The notes under the pieces: model-generated
The model's database searches: none
The model's input: the letters and a program-made list of their open reading frames with translations, nothing else
Told to the model about the DNA's origin: nothing
Part shown: piece by piece, positions 15,492 through 25,960 of the stretch
Position numbering within the stretch: position 1 is the first letter of the stretch
How the letters are laid out: each line of letters begins with the position of its first letter
Assembly: GCA_030148645.1 (NCBI GenBank)
Contig: JASBTB010000005.1
Span: 1 to 38,151, forward strand
Reading direction: 5' to 3'
Length of the DNA stretch: 38,151 nt
From: Demequina sp.
GTDB taxonomy: Bacteria > Actinomycetota > Actinomycetes > Actinomycetales > Demequinaceae
Program-made: the position numbers and the translations under genes

Positions 15492-15802
15492 GCCACCGCA
15501 CCGGGGCTCTTGCGGTTCTTCCACCACGGTCCCAGGTGGCCATCCCAAGGGCGGATGTCGATGCGGGCCACGGCCGCGACAATCACGTACGGGTCCTCTG
15601 CCAAGAGGTCCTCGACGTGTTGTTTGGTGGGCGCGGAAGCGATCAGGAGCGCGCCGGGCTCTGCCTCGTCATGGAACTGCCCGTAACCGATCATCGCACC
15701 GGCGTCGGCAAGCGCGGCGAGGTACCACAGATGCTCGTCGAGAGCAGTGGCTCGCACGGAGTTTCGCGTGTCGTAGGTGTAGTGGACGATCCACAAAGAC
15801 AT
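15464..15802 (-). CDS. YciI-like protein
   Basis: Small alpha/beta protein of 112 aa resembling the YciI (ferredoxin-like dimeric alpha-beta barrel) family. Visible features are the first strand SLWIVHYTYD, a helix around RATALDEHLWYLAALADAG, the strand GALLIASAPTKQHVEDLLAEDPYV and the end VARIDIRPWDG. The precise biochemical role of YciI proteins is mostly unknown; a His-Asp pair suggests enzyme activity in some members. The ATG at 15802 fits the family N-terminus; longer in-frame starts extend toward the SOS box of uvrA. CAAAAT lies six bases before the ATG, a possible leaderless -10 with a C instead of the first T. It is convergent with the TerC-like gene and divergent from uvrA. Confidence 0.75.
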   Translation of the reverse strand: MSLWIVHYTYDTRNSVRATALDEHLWYLAALADAGAMIGYGQFHDEAEPGALLIASAPTKQHVEDLLAEDPYVIVAAVARIDIRPWDGHLGPWWKNRKSPGAVAHERGEGLS

Positions 15803-15873
15803 GAGACCATTTTGGTCCGGTGGAACAGGTCGCGGAACGTGACTGTTGACCCAGTCCGAGCACAAAACCAGAT

Positions 15874-15889
15874 TCGAACACGTGTTCGA
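15874..15889. promoter_or_regulatory. LexA/SOS box upstream of uvrA
   Basis: TCGAACACGTGTTCGA is a perfect 16-bp palindrome that fits the Gram-positive/actinobacterial LexA consensus TCGAAC-N4-GTTCGA. It lies over the expected -35 region of uvrA, 11 bp upstream of the -10. Repression by LexA and induction on DNA damage are expected. Confidence 0.88.
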
Positions 15890-15900
15890 CAATATTCACG

Positions 15901-15915
15901 TAGGGTGGCGTTGTG
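15901..15915 (+). promoter_or_regulatory. uvrA -10 element with leaderless start
   Basis: TAGGGT (15901-15906), six bases, GTG at 15913. No Shine-Dalgarno is present. The SOS box lies just upstream. Confidence 0.6.
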
Positions 15916-18765
15916 AACGACAAGTTGATAGTGCGTGGAGCGCGCGAACACAACCTCAAGGGTGTGGACCTCGCATTGCCACGCGACGCCCTCATCGTGT
16001 TTTCGGGCCTGTCCGGTTCGGGCAAGTCATCCCTCGCATTCGATACAATCTTTGCAGAAGGCCAGCGCCGGTACGTGGAGTCGTTGAGCGCCTACGCACG
16101 GCAGTTCTTGGGCCAGATGGACAAGCCGGATGTGGACTTCATTGAGGGCCTGTCGCCCGCCGTGTCGATCGACCAGAAGTCGACCAACAGGAACCCCAGA
16201 TCCACGGTCGGCACCATCACTGAGGTGTACGACTATCTCCGACTCCTATTCGCACGTGTGGGCGTTGCCCACTGCCCAGTGTGCGGGGAGGAAGTGAAGT
16301 CTCAGACGCCGCAGCAGATCGTGGACTCGGTGTTGACGCTCGCGGAGGGGACGCGTTACCAGGTTCTCGCGCCCATGGTGCGGGGCCGCAAGGGTGAGTA
16401 TGCGGACCTCTTCGCCGACCTTCAGCAGCAAGGTTTCGCGCGAGCGAGAGTAGATGGAGAGTCGGTGCAGGTGAGCGACCCTCCCGCTTTGGAGAAGAAG
16501 CTCAAGCACACCATCGAGGTGGTCGTAGACCGCCTCGTCGCCCGGGACGGCGTGCGGCAACGGCTCGCCGACTCGGTGGAGACGGCCTTGAGACTGGCCG
16601 ACGGCCTCGTGATCATCGATCCCGTCGACGGCGATGCGCCCGCGCGGCGCTACTCGGAAAGGAGGGCATGCCCCAACGACCACGTCTTGAACCTCGAAGA
16701 GATGGAGCCACGCACGTTCTCCTTCAACGCCCCGTACGGCGCGTGTCCGGAGTGCACCGGCATCGGTGTGCGACTCGAGGTGGATCCAGCATTGGTGGTG
16801 CCCGATCCGAGTAAGTCGCTTGCCCAGGGGGCGATTGCGCCGTGGGAGTCCATGGCATCGGACTACTTCGGTCGCATGGTGCGGGCCCTCGCAGAAGACG
16901 TCGGTTTCTCAGTCGACACGCCGTTCCAAGACCTACCGGTGCAGGCGCGCGAGTCGTTGTTGGTGGGAAAGGACTATGAGGTCCACGTACGTTTCCGCAA
17001 CCGATACGGGCGGGAACGGCAGTACACGACGGGCTTTGAGGGAGCCATCACGTGGCTCGAACGGCTTCACAGTCAGACGGAGTCCGACTACTCGCGGGAG
17101 AAATACGAGCAATACATGCGGGAGGTTCCGTGTCCCGTCTGTCACGGCGCGCGGCTCAAACCCGAGGTGCTCGCGGTCACCATCGGCGACAAGTCGATCG
17201 CCGAGGTGTGTGAGTTGTCCATTCGCGACGCGCGCAGTTTTCTGTCGCGGGTCGCGTGGGGGCAACGCGCGCTGCACATCGCCACGCAGGTGCTCAAGGA
17301 GATCGACGCGCGGCTCGGCTTCCTGCTCGATGTGGGCCTGGACTACCTCACGCTGGCGCGGGCCGCTGGTACGCTGTCAGGGGGCGAGGCCCAACGGATT
17401 CGTCTGGCGACACAGATCGGCTCCGGTCTGGTGGGCGTGCTCTACGTACTCGACGAGCCGAGCATCGGGCTCCACCAGCGTGACAATCGCCGACTCATCG
17501 AGACACTCACCCGTTTGCGCGACTTGGGCAACACGCTCATTGTGGTGGAGCATGACGAGGATACGATCCGCACCGCCGATTGGGTGGTCGACATTGGTCC
17601 CGGGGCTGGAGAACACGGGGGCCACGTGGTGCATTCGGGTACCTACGCCGACCTGCTGACGAACGAGATGTCAATCACCGGCGCCTATGTGTCTGGGCGA
17701 CGGACCATACCCTTGCCCGCATGCCGTCGCACTGCCGACTTCAGCCGCAAGATCACCGTCGTGGGTGCGCGTGAGCACAACCTCCAGGACATTGACGTGT
17801 CCTTCCCCTTGGGCGTGCTGACGGCGGTGACGGGAGTGTCCGGGTCCGGCAAGTCCACGCTCGTCAACGCAATCCTGTACACGGCCCTCGCCAACGAACT
17901 CAACGGGGCGCGGCAGGTGCCAGGTCGGCACACCCGTATCGTGGGCACCGATCAACTGGACAAGATTGTGCACGTCGATCAAGGTCCCATCGGGCGCACC
18001 CCACGGTCCAACCCGGCGACCTACACCGGGGTGTGGGACAAGGTCCGCAAACTCTTCGCAGAAACTCAAGAAGCCAAGATGAGAGGCTACGGGCCCGGTC
18101 GTTTCTCGTTCAACGTCAAAGGTGGCAGGTGTGAATCCTGTTCGGGTGACGGCACGTTGAAAATTGAGATGAACTTCCTACCGGACGTCTACGTTCTGTG
18201 CGAGGTCTGCAAGGGTGCACGGTACAACCGGGAGACGCTTGAGGTGCATTTCAAGGGCAAGAGCGTCGCCGACGTGCTCAACATGCCCATCGAAGAGGCC
18301 GCCGGGTTCTTCGCGGCGATCCCGGCGATCTCGCGGCACCTGTCGACCCTTGTTGATGTGGGTTTGGGCTACGTGCGGCTCGGGCAACCCGCGCCGACGT
18401 TATCGGGCGGCGAGGCCCAGCGCGTCAAACTCGCTTCGGAGTTGCAGCGCCGTTCCACGGGGCGCACCGTCTACGTTCTGGACGAGCCCACGACCGGCCT
18501 TCACTTTGAGGACGTGAAGAAACTCATGAACGTGCTTCAAGGCCTCGTAGACAAGGGCAACACCGTCATCGTGATCGAACACAACCTCGATGTCATCAAG
18601 TCTGCCGACTGGGTCCTCGACATGGGTCCGGAGGGAGGCTCTGGTGGTGGGAAAGTGGTCGCCGAAGGCACCCCAGAGGATGTGGCGAACCGTCCCAATT
18701 CTCACACGGGAAAGTTCTTGGCCGGTGTACTAGGGGCCCGTGCTCCGATGGCCGCTCCCGCCTAG
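15913..18765 (+). CDS. uvrA: UvrABC system subunit A
   Basis: Damage-sensing ATPase of nucleotide excision repair; 950 aa with two ABC modules. The first Walker A is GLSGSGKSS near residue 31 and the second GVSGSGKST at 641-649; signatures are [16 protein letters not shown] and [16 protein letters not shown]. Three zinc-binding areas can be seen. The first uses C253-x3-H257 with C278 and C281 instead of four cysteines, a variant known in actinobacteria (CPNGH). The second is CPVCHGA, and the third CESCSGDG with [10 protein letters not shown]. The C-terminal [15 protein letters not shown] region is typical. The promoter carries a perfect LexA box, so the gene should be damage-inducible. The last three bases of the gene (TAG) also start the -10 of uvrC. 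Confidence 0.98.
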   Translation: MNDKLIVRGAREHNLKGVDLALPRDALIVFSGLSGSGKSSLAFDTIFAEGQRRYVESLSAYARQFLGQMDKPDVDFIEGLSPAVSIDQKSTNRNPRSTVGTITEVYDYLRLLFARVGVAHCPVCGEEVKSQTPQQIVDSVLTLAEGTRYQVLAPMVRGRKGEYADLFADLQQQGFARARVDGESVQVSDPPALEKKLKHTIEVVVDRLVARDGVRQRLADSVETALRLADGLVIIDPVDGDAPARRYSERRACPNDHVLNLEEMEPRTFSFNAPYGACPECTGIGVRLEVDPALVVPDPSKSLAQGAIAPWESMASDYFGRMVRALAEDVGFSVDTPFQDLPVQARESLLVGKDYEVHVRFRNRYGRERQYTTGFEGAITWLERLHSQTESDYSREKYEQYMREVPCPVCHGARLKPEVLAVTIGDKSIAEVCELSIRDARSFLSRVAWGQRALHIATQVLKEIDARLGFLLDVGLDYLTLARAAGTLSGGEAQRIRLATQIGSGLVGVLYVLDEPSIGLHQRDNRRLIETLTRLRDLGNTLIVVEHDEDTIRTADWVVDIGPGAGEHGGHVVHSGTYADLLTNEMSITGAYVSGRRTIPLPACRRTADFSRKITVVGAREHNLQDIDVSFPLGVLTAVTGVSGSGKSTLVNAILYTALANELNGARQVPGRHTRIVGTDQLDKIVHVDQGPIGRTPRSNPATYTGVWDKVRKLFAETQEAKMRGYGPGRFSFNVKGGRCESCSGDGTLKIEMNFLPDVYVLCEVCKGARYNRETLEVHFKGKSVADVLNMPIEEAAGFFAAIPAISRHLSTLVDVGLGYVRLGQPAPTLSGGEAQRVKLASELQRRSTGRTVYVLDEPTTGLHFEDVKKLMNVLQGLVDKGNTVIVIEHNLDVIKSADWVLDMGPEGGSGGGKVVAEGTPEDVANRPNSHTGKFLAGVLGARAPMAAPA

Positions 18766-18777
18766 GCTGTCATCGTG
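18763..18777 (+). promoter_or_regulatory. uvrC -10 element fused to the uvrA stop codon
   Basis: TAGGCT (18763-18768) lies six bases before the GTG at 18775. The TAG of the hexamer is the uvrA stop codon. The uvrC start has no Shine-Dalgarno, so both read-through from uvrA and a leaderless own transcript are possible. Confidence 0.55.
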
Positions 18778-20652
18778 CCCGACCCTTCCCAATACCGTCC
18801 CCCGCCCGGCAGTATCCCCACGGCACCGGGCGTCTACCGCTTTCGCGACCCACACGGCCGGGTCGTGTACGTCGGCAAGGCCAAGAGTCTGCGGTCGCGA
18901 CTGAGCAACTATTTCCAACCGCTGGCGGCACTCCACCCCCGCACCCGGCTCATGGTGACGACGGCGGCGTCGGTCGAGTGGACGGTCGTGCGCAACGAGG
19001 TCGAGGCACTCATCCTCGAACATTCCTGGATCAAGCAATTCGACCCGCGCTTCAACGTGGTGTTCAAAGATGACAAGTCGTACCCATTCCTCGCCGTCAC
19101 CATGAACGAAAGGTTCCCCCGCATGCAGGTCATGCGTGGCGACCGTAAGAAGGGCGTACGGTACTTCGGCCCGTACGCGAAGGCGTGGGCGATTCGGGAG
19201 ACTGTCGACACCCTCCTCACCGTCCTGCCAGTGAGGACCTGCTCGCCTGGGGTGTTCCGCAAGGCACAGCGCCAGGGGCGCCCCTGCCTCTTGGGCTACA
19301 TCGACAAGTGTGCGGCGCCGTGCGTCGGCCGTGTCAGCGAGCAGGAGCATCGAGAACTCGCTGACAAGGTGTGCCAGGTTCTCGCTGGCGACGCCAAGCC
19401 ACTGATTAGGGAACTGACGCGCACCATGGAAGAGGCGGCGGCACGGGAGGATTTCGAGGTCGCAGCACGCACGAGAGACCGTCTGCGCGCACTGACAAGC
19501 GTGTTGGAGCGCAATGCGATGGTGTTGTCCCCAGGCGTCGCCGTGGACGTCTTCAGCCTGGTCGACGACGAGTGGGAGGCGGCGGCACACGTTTTCTACG
19601 TGCGCGACGGGCGCATCACCGGTGAACGGGGTTGGATAGTCGACAAGCCCGAGCCACTCGAGGTCGGACCCATGGTGGCGGCCTTGCTTCAGGAGGCCTA
19701 TACTACGGCGGACTCGGTGCCGCCAGAGATCGTCGTTCCTGCCGTGCCCGCCGAGGCCGAAGCGTTGCGACAGATTCTTCGCGGGGTGCGCGGCGGGAAC
19801 GTTACCATCAGGGTGCCGTCACGCGGCAAGAAGGCCGAACTAGCCGAGTCCGGCAGGCGCAACGCTCAGCAGGTGCTCGATCAACATCGCCTCAAGCGCG
19901 CGTCAGACCTGACGACTCGTTCCGAAGCGTTGCGGGACCTCCAGGAGTACCTTGCGCTCGACGAGGCGCCATTGCGCATCGAGTGTTACGACATCTCGCA
20001 CACCCAGGGCACCCATCAGGTGGGGTCGATGGTCGTGTTCGAGGACGCCCTACCGCGCAAGAAGGAGTACCGCCAGTTCTCCATCGGGGACGCCGTGGAC
20101 GACACCGCGGCCATGAATCAGGTGCTGACACGGCGCTTCGCACGCTACCTGAAGGAGACGGAACTGCCGCCCGACGAACGCGAGAGCGCTCGGTTTGCTT
20201 ACCCTCCGCACCTGGTGGTGGTCGACGGAGGGCCGCCGCAGGTGGCCGCGGCGCGCCAGGCCATGGACGAGGTGGGTGTGCCCCACATCCCCGTGGTGGG
20301 TTTGGCAAAACGACTGGAAGAGGTGTGGCTTCCCGGGGTGGACTTTCCTGTGATCCTGCCGCGCGGCTCCGAGGCGCTGTATCTGTTGCAGCGCGTGCGC
20401 GATGAGGCGCATCGTTTCGCGATCCGTCACCACCGGGCCAAACGCGGCAAGGCCATGAAGGCGTCCGCGCTTGACAACGTCCCGGGCGTGGGTCCTACTC
20501 GGGCCAAGGCGCTCCTGAGGCACTTCGGCTCGCTGCCGGCGCTCAAGGAGGCCTCCGTCGAACAGATTGCGCGTGTTCCCGGCATCGGCGCGGCGACCGC
20601 CCGCGCGATTGACGCGAGCCTGCGCTCGGACAGTGGCATCCTGGACCCATGA
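18775..20652 (+). CDS. uvrC: UvrABC system subunit C
   Basis: Dual-incision nuclease of excision repair; 625 aa. The N-terminal GIY-YIG nuclease has GVY (19-21) and YVG (32-34) with KAKSLRSRLSNYF, and it makes the 3' cut. A cysteine-bearing region GYIDKCAAPCVGRV follows, then a UVR motif (MEEAAAREDFEVAARTRDRL) that meets UvrB. The RNase H-like domain for the 5' cut includes IECYDISHTQGTHQVGSMVV and LVVVDGGPPQ. The C-terminus ends with tandem helix-hairpin-helix motifs LDNVPGVGPTRAKALL and VPGIGAATARAI for DNA binding. It is 9 bp after uvrA and overlaps rapZ by 4 bp (ATGA). Confidence 0.98.
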   Translation: MPDPSQYRPPPGSIPTAPGVYRFRDPHGRVVYVGKAKSLRSRLSNYFQPLAALHPRTRLMVTTAASVEWTVVRNEVEALILEHSWIKQFDPRFNVVFKDDKSYPFLAVTMNERFPRMQVMRGDRKKGVRYFGPYAKAWAIRETVDTLLTVLPVRTCSPGVFRKAQRQGRPCLLGYIDKCAAPCVGRVSEQEHRELADKVCQVLAGDAKPLIRELTRTMEEAAAREDFEVAARTRDRLRALTSVLERNAMVLSPGVAVDVFSLVDDEWEAAAHVFYVRDGRITGERGWIVDKPEPLEVGPMVAALLQEAYTTADSVPPEIVVPAVPAEAEALRQILRGVRGGNVTIRVPSRGKKAELAESGRRNAQQVLDQHRLKRASDLTTRSEALRDLQEYLALDEAPLRIECYDISHTQGTHQVGSMVVFEDALPRKKEYRQFSIGDAVDDTAAMNQVLTRRFARYLKETELPPDERESARFAYPPHLVVVDGGPPQVAAARQAMDEVGVPHIPVVGLAKRLEEVWLPGVDFPVILPRGSEALYLLQRVRDEAHRFAIRHHRAKRGKAMKASALDNVPGVGPTRAKALLRHFGSLPALKEASVEQIARVPGIGAATARAIDASLRSDSGILDP

Positions 20653-21569
20653 CGGATGAGGCTCAGCCAGTCACCTATCCCTCCGGAATTCGCAAGCCGG
20701 AGTTCGACGCTCCTGCAGTGACCCCGGAAGTGATGATTCTCACCGGAATGTCGGGTGCGGGCCGGACGCGGGCCGCGGCGACGTTGGGAGATCTTGGCTG
20801 GTACGTCGTCGACAATCTGCCCCCGCAACTCTTGGGGGGTCTGGTGACGATGGTGGGTCGGGAACCGCAGGACCGCCTCGCAGTGGTGGTTGATGTGCGA
20901 GGACGTGACTTCTTCCAAGACGTCGAAACGGTGCTGGATGATCTCGCGGCCCGCGGCATCGACGTCAGGCTCCTCTTCTTGGACGCCTCGGATGATGCGC
21001 TCGTGCGGCGTTTCGAGGAAGCCAGGCGCCCGCACCCCCTGCAAAACGATGGAACGCTGTTGGAGGGCATCAACCGCGAACGAGCATTGGTGGAGGCGCT
21101 CAAGGACCGCGCCGATGTGGTGGTCGACACGAGCGACCTCAATGTCCACGAGTTGCGCGACGCCATCACGGGCGAAGCCGGTCACACCGACCGGCCGCTG
21201 TCGGTGAACATCGTGTCGTTCGGATTCAGCAACGGATTGCCGTCGGACGCGGACTTCGTGGCGGACGTCAGATTCTTGCCGAACCCGCATTGGGTGCCCG
21301 CGTTGCGTCCCCTGACCGGGCTCGACGAAGCGGTGCGGGATCACGTGTTGTCTTCGGATGGTGCCGGACAGTTCCTCGAGACGTACACCGCGATGCTCGA
21401 ATCCGTGTTGTCGTTGTACCGGGCCCACGACAAGCATTCGGTCACGGTCGCGATCGGCTGCACTGGTGGCAAGCATCGCTCGGTGGCGATTGCCGAAGAA
21501 ATCGGCGCACGCCTGCGCGCCCACCGCGACCAGGTCAGGGTCACGCATCGGGACCGGCCGACGCAATGA
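20649..21569 (+). CDS. rapZ: RapZ/YvcJ family nucleotide-binding protein
   Basis: 306-aa protein of the RapZ (YvcJ) family. In E. coli RapZ binds ATP and GTP and acts as an adapter for RNase E on a small RNA that controls GlmS; in Gram-positives the role is less clear. The P-loop reads GMSGAGRT (33-40), with Arg39 where Lys is usual, followed by the family segment DLGWYVVDNLPPQLL. The C-terminal RapZ core contains VSFGFSNGLPSDADFVADVRFLPNPHW (given in parts: VSFGFSNG, DVRFLPNP) and IGCTGGKHRSV, both strongly conserved. The stop overlaps the next start as ATGA, so uvrC-rapZ-yvcK are translationally coupled. The same trio sits together in mycobacteria and streptomycetes. Confidence 0.95.
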   Translation: MTDEAQPVTYPSGIRKPEFDAPAVTPEVMILTGMSGAGRTRAAATLGDLGWYVVDNLPPQLLGGLVTMVGREPQDRLAVVVDVRGRDFFQDVETVLDDLAARGIDVRLLFLDASDDALVRRFEEARRPHPLQNDGTLLEGINRERALVEALKDRADVVVDTSDLNVHELRDAITGEAGHTDRPLSVNIVSFGFSNGLPSDADFVADVRFLPNPHWVPALRPLTGLDEAVRDHVLSSDGAGQFLETYTAMLESVLSLYRAHDKHSVTVAIGCTGGKHRSVAIAEEIGARLRAHRDQVRVTHRDRPTQ

Positions 21570-22498
21570 GGCCTGCGTCTGTGGTCGCACTCGGTGGCGG
21601 GCACGGGCTCCACACGAGTCTGACAGCTTTGCGTCACGTCACAGACGACCTGACTGCGGTCGTCACGGTCGCCGACGACGGCGGCTCCTCCGGCAGGCTG
21701 CGTGAAGAGATGGGGATCGTCCCGCCGGGCGACTTACGAATGGCGCTGAGCGCATTGTGCGAGGATGGCGAGTGGGGCCGAACCTGGCGGGACGTGTTGC
21801 AGACACGGTTCTCCACGCCCGGACCGCTCGACGGCCATGCGTTGGGGAATCTTCTGATCGCGGGGTTGTGGGAACGCACTGGCGATGTCGTGGAGGGCCT
21901 CGAATGGGTGGCCCGCTTGCTACGGGCTCAGGGCAGGGTGCTGCCGCTGGCCGAGGAACCCCTCCAGATCTCGGCACTGGTCTACGGCGAGCACACGAGT
22001 TCGGTGGCGCGCGGACAAGTGGCGGTCGCCACGGCGGGTGGACGCGTGTCTGGGCTGAGCATCGAACCTGCTCGACCGCGCGTGCCGCAGGTAACACTCG
22101 ACGCGATCGCGGGGTCCTCGGCGGTGGTGCTCGGACCCGGCTCCTGGTATACGTCGGTGCTGGTGCATTTCTTGGTCGAACCGGTGGCGCGGGCTCTCGT
22201 CGAGGCTGGCCCACGCACGGTGCTGACCCTCAATATCGCGTACGAAGACGCGGAAACCGAGGGCTCTGATCGGGTGGACGACGTGCGCGCGCTTCGGCGC
22301 CTCGAACCCGCTTTCCGGCCCGCCGTCGTCCTGGCCGACGCGTCGCACGGGCTCGACCGGGAACTCTTGGCGGAGATCGACGGTTGGGGCTCTCGGCTGG
22401 TCGTGCATGAACTCAGACGCTCCGATGCACTGGACCGTCATGACGTGGCGCGGCTCGCGCAAGCCTACGCGCAGGCACTGGGCAGCCTTTCGGACTGA
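21566..22498 (+). CDS. yvcK: YvcK/CofD-like family protein
   Basis: 310-aa protein of the YvcK (gluconeogenesis factor, CuvA) family. The Rossmann-like N-terminus [18 protein letters not shown] and the motif [16 protein letters not shown] are diagnostic, followed by [12 protein letters not shown] and [12 protein letters not shown]. YvcK proteins bind UDP-sugars and are linked to cell-wall synthesis and carbon-source-dependent growth in Bacillus and mycobacteria. The ATG at 21566 overlaps the rapZ stop (ATGA) and gives the usual length; an earlier in-frame start inside rapZ is not supported. It ends 32 bp before whiA. Confidence 0.94.
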   Translation: MRPASVVALGGGHGLHTSLTALRHVTDDLTAVVTVADDGGSSGRLREEMGIVPPGDLRMALSALCEDGEWGRTWRDVLQTRFSTPGPLDGHALGNLLIAGLWERTGDVVEGLEWVARLLRAQGRVLPLAEEPLQISALVYGEHTSSVARGQVAVATAGGRVSGLSIEPARPRVPQVTLDAIAGSSAVVLGPGSWYTSVLVHFLVEPVARALVEAGPRTVLTLNIAYEDAETEGSDRVDDVRALRRLEPAFRPAVVLADASHGLDRELLAEIDGWGSRLVVHELRRSDALDRHDVARLAQAYAQALGSLSD

Positions 22499-22530
22499 GA
22501 AGGACACGCCGAGATGGCAGGATGGGGCAC

Positions 22531-23514
22531 ATGGCGCTCACGGCACAGGTGAAGGACGAACTGGCGCGCGTCGCCGTCGAAAGGATGTCGTCTCGAAAGG
22601 CTGAGATCGCGACGACTCTGCGATTCGCTGGCGGGCTACACATTGTGTCCGGTCGCATCGTGATAGAAGCGGAACTGGACACGGCGGCGGCCGCGCGACG
22701 GCTGCGCACGTTCATTCACGAGGTGTACAACCTTGGCTCGGAAATCATCGTCGTGTCCGGTGGCGCACTGAAGCGTGGCAATCGCTACGTCGTGCGGGTC
22801 GTCAAGGAGGGCGAGTCGTTGGCACGTCAGACCGGCCTCCTCGACCACCGGGGCCGTCCCGTGCGCGGACTGCCACCACAGGTCGTGGGTGGCTCTGTCG
22901 AGGACACCGTGGCCGCGTGGCGGGGCGCGTTCCTGGCGCATGGTTCGCTTACGGAGCCTGGCCGTTCGGCGAGCCTTGAGGTGACGTCGCCGGGGCCGGA
23001 GGCGGCGCTTGCCTTGGTGGGTGCGGCGCGCAGGCTAGGAATCACCGCCAAGTCTCGCGAGGTGCGCGGCGTGGACCGGGTCGTGATTCGCGATGGGGAC
23101 GCGATCTCGGGGCTGTTGGCGCGTTTGGGAGCGCACGACTCCGTACTGGAGTGGGAGAACAAGCGGACGCGGCGCGAGGTGCGGGGCACAGCCAACCGGC
23201 TCGCAAACTTTGACGACGCCAACCTGCGACGTTCGGCCCAAGCCGCCGTGGCCGCATCGGCTCGGGTCGAACGGGCCTTCGAGATCCTCGCGGACGAGGT
23301 TCCCGAACACCTTCGAGAGGCGGGAACCTTGCGGATGGCGAACCGCGATGCGTCGCTTGAAGAGCTGGGCCGCCTCGCAACCCCACCGCTCACCAAGGAT
23401 GCCGTAGCAGGCAGGATTCGTCGCCTGTTGGCCACCGCCGACAAGAGGGCCAAGGACCTCGGCATTCCCGATACAGAAGCCGGCATCAACCAAGAGTTGT
23501 TGCGGTACGAGTGA
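22531..23514 (+). CDS. whiA: Sporulation/division regulator WhiA
   Basis: DNA-binding protein of 327 aa. The N-terminal part resembles a LAGLIDADG homing endonuclease fold that has lost activity ([35 protein letters not shown]), and the C-terminal part is a helix-turn-helix with [25 protein letters not shown] and [16 protein letters not shown]. WhiA works with WhiB-type proteins in streptomycete sporulation and is present in non-sporulating Gram-positives, where it affects cell division. I chose the ATG at 22531 ([14 protein letters not shown]), the usual family N-terminus. An ATG three codons upstream (22522) is in frame. CAGGAT seven bases ahead is a weak leaderless -10. Confidence 0.95.
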   Translation: MALTAQVKDELARVAVERMSSRKAEIATTLRFAGGLHIVSGRIVIEAELDTAAAARRLRTFIHEVYNLGSEIIVVSGGALKRGNRYVVRVVKEGESLARQTGLLDHRGRPVRGLPPQVVGGSVEDTVAAWRGAFLAHGSLTEPGRSASLEVTSPGPEAALALVGAARRLGITAKSREVRGVDRVVIRDGDAISGLLARLGAHDSVLEWENKRTRREVRGTANRLANFDDANLRRSAQAAVAASARVERAFEILADEVPEHLREAGTLRMANRDASLEELGRLATPPLTKDAVAGRIRRLLATADKRAKDLGIPDTEAGINQELLRYE

Positions 23515-23522
23515 TGTTCTCG

Positions 23523-23544
23523 GCACGCACACGACGGGGCGTGC
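23523..23544 (+). terminator. Weak hairpin after whiA
   Basis: GCACGC/GCGTGC pair across a ten-base loop, starting 8 nt after the whiA stop. No U-tract follows. It may be a weak terminator of the uvrC-whiA transcript. Confidence 0.35.
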
Positions 23545-23584
23545 GAGGGACCTTCGTCGCGTGCCAGTGATGCGGCGCAGGTAG

Positions 23585-24688
<1,104 letters not shown>

Positions 24689-24697
24689 CACTCCCGT

Positions 24698-24740
24698 GAG
24701 AAACGTCCGTGCACGCGACCTGCGTGTGCGGACGTTTCTC
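24698..24740 (+). promoter_or_regulatory. Long hairpin between gap and pgk
   Basis: A 19-bp stem (24698-24716 with 24722-24740) with two G-U pairs and the loop GACCT, starting 9 nt after the gap stop. There is no U-run after it, and pgk's Shine-Dalgarno AAGGAAG follows 10 nt later. It could be a partial terminator, an RNA-processing site, or a 3' stabiliser giving more gap than pgk mRNA. Confidence 0.6.
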
Positions 24741-24763
24741 TGTGACGACTAAGGAAGACTGAC

Positions 24764-25957
24764 ATGCTGAAGACGATTGACAGCCTGGGCGACCTCACCG
24801 GCAAGAAGGTGTTGGTGCGTTCCGACCTCAATGTGCCGCTCGACGGCACCACCATTACGGACGACGGCCGCGTGCGCGCCTCGGTCCCCACCATCGAGAA
24901 GCTCCTGGCGGCAGGCGCCGCCGTCATCGTGACGGCGCACCTGGGTCGACCCAAGGGTGCGCCGGAGGACAAGTACTCGTTGGCGCCCGCAGCCGCGCGT
25001 TTGGCGCAGTTGCTAGGCAAGCCGGTCTCGCTCGCGTCCGACCTCGTCGGCGAGTCGGCCAAGGCCACCGTCGCGGCGCTCAAGCCCGGCCACGTCGCCA
25101 TGCTCGAGAATGTGCGTTTCGACGCTCGGGAAACCTCCAAGATCGACGAAGAGCGCGAAGCCCTCGCCGCAGAACTCGCCACGCTTGCCGACGTGTTCGT
25201 ATCCGACGGATTCGGTGTGGTGCACCGCAAGCAGGCTTCGGTGTACGACATTGCCAAGGTGTTGCCAGCGGCCGCGGGCCTGCTGGTCCAAAAGGAGGTC
25301 GAGTCCCTCAGCAAGGCCGTCGTCGACCCGGCCCGCCCCTACGCCGTCGTGCTCGGCGGCTCCAAGGTTTCGGACAAGTTGGGCGTCATCGCCAACCTGC
25401 TGACCAAGGCCGACCGCCTGCTGATCGGTGGAGGCATGGTCTTCACCTTCCTCAAGGCCCAGGGCTACGAGGTGGGCAGTTCACTACTCGAGGAAGACCA
25501 GGTCGATACCGTCAAGGGCTACCTGGCAACCGCCGCGGCCAATGGCGTAGAGATTGTGCTGCCCACCGACATCGTCGTGGCAACCGGATTCGCCGCGGAC
25601 GCCGAACATGACGTGGTCGCGGCCGACGCGATTCCCGCCGACCGCATGGGTCTTGACATCGGTCCCAAGTCGGCCACGTTGTTCGCCTCCAAGATCGTGG
25701 ACGCCAAGACGATCGTCTGGAACGGCCCGATGGGCGTGTTCGAGTTCGATGCGTTTGCGAGCGGCACCAAGGCCGTGGCTCAGGCCCTGATCGATGCCGA
25801 AGGCTTCTGCGTGGTCGGCGGCGGTGACTCGGCTGCCGCGGTCCGGATCCTCGGTTTCGACGAGGCGGGCTTCGGTCACATCTCCACGGGTGGCGGCGCG
25901 TCACTCGAACTTCTCGAAGGCAAGACCCTCCCGGGCCTGGCCGTGCTGGAGGGCTGA
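24764..25957 (+). CDS. pgk: Phosphoglycerate kinase
   Basis: Transfers phosphate from 1,3-bisphosphoglycerate to ADP; 397 aa, normal length. Family signature [13 protein letters not shown] near residues 15-28, substrate residues in AHLGRPKG, the hinge [15 protein letters not shown], and nucleotide-binding [15 protein letters not shown] plus [16 protein letters not shown] serves as the ribosome binding site. It ends 3 bp before tpiA, consistent with coupled expression. Confidence 0.97.
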   Translation: MLKTIDSLGDLTGKKVLVRSDLNVPLDGTTITDDGRVRASVPTIEKLLAAGAAVIVTAHLGRPKGAPEDKYSLAPAAARLAQLLGKPVSLASDLVGESAKATVAALKPGHVAMLENVRFDARETSKIDEEREALAAELATLADVFVSDGFGVVHRKQASVYDIAKVLPAAAGLLVQKEVESLSKAVVDPARPYAVVLGGSKVSDKLGVIANLLTKADRLLIGGGMVFTFLKAQGYEVGSSLLEEDQVDTVKGYLATAAANGVEIVLPTDIVVATGFAADAEHDVVAADAIPADRMGLDIGPKSATLFASKIVDAKTIVWNGPMGVFEFDAFASGTKAVAQALIDAEGFCVVGGGDSAAAVRILGFDEAGFGHISTGGGASLELLEGKTLPGLAVLEG

Positions 25958-25960
25958 CAC

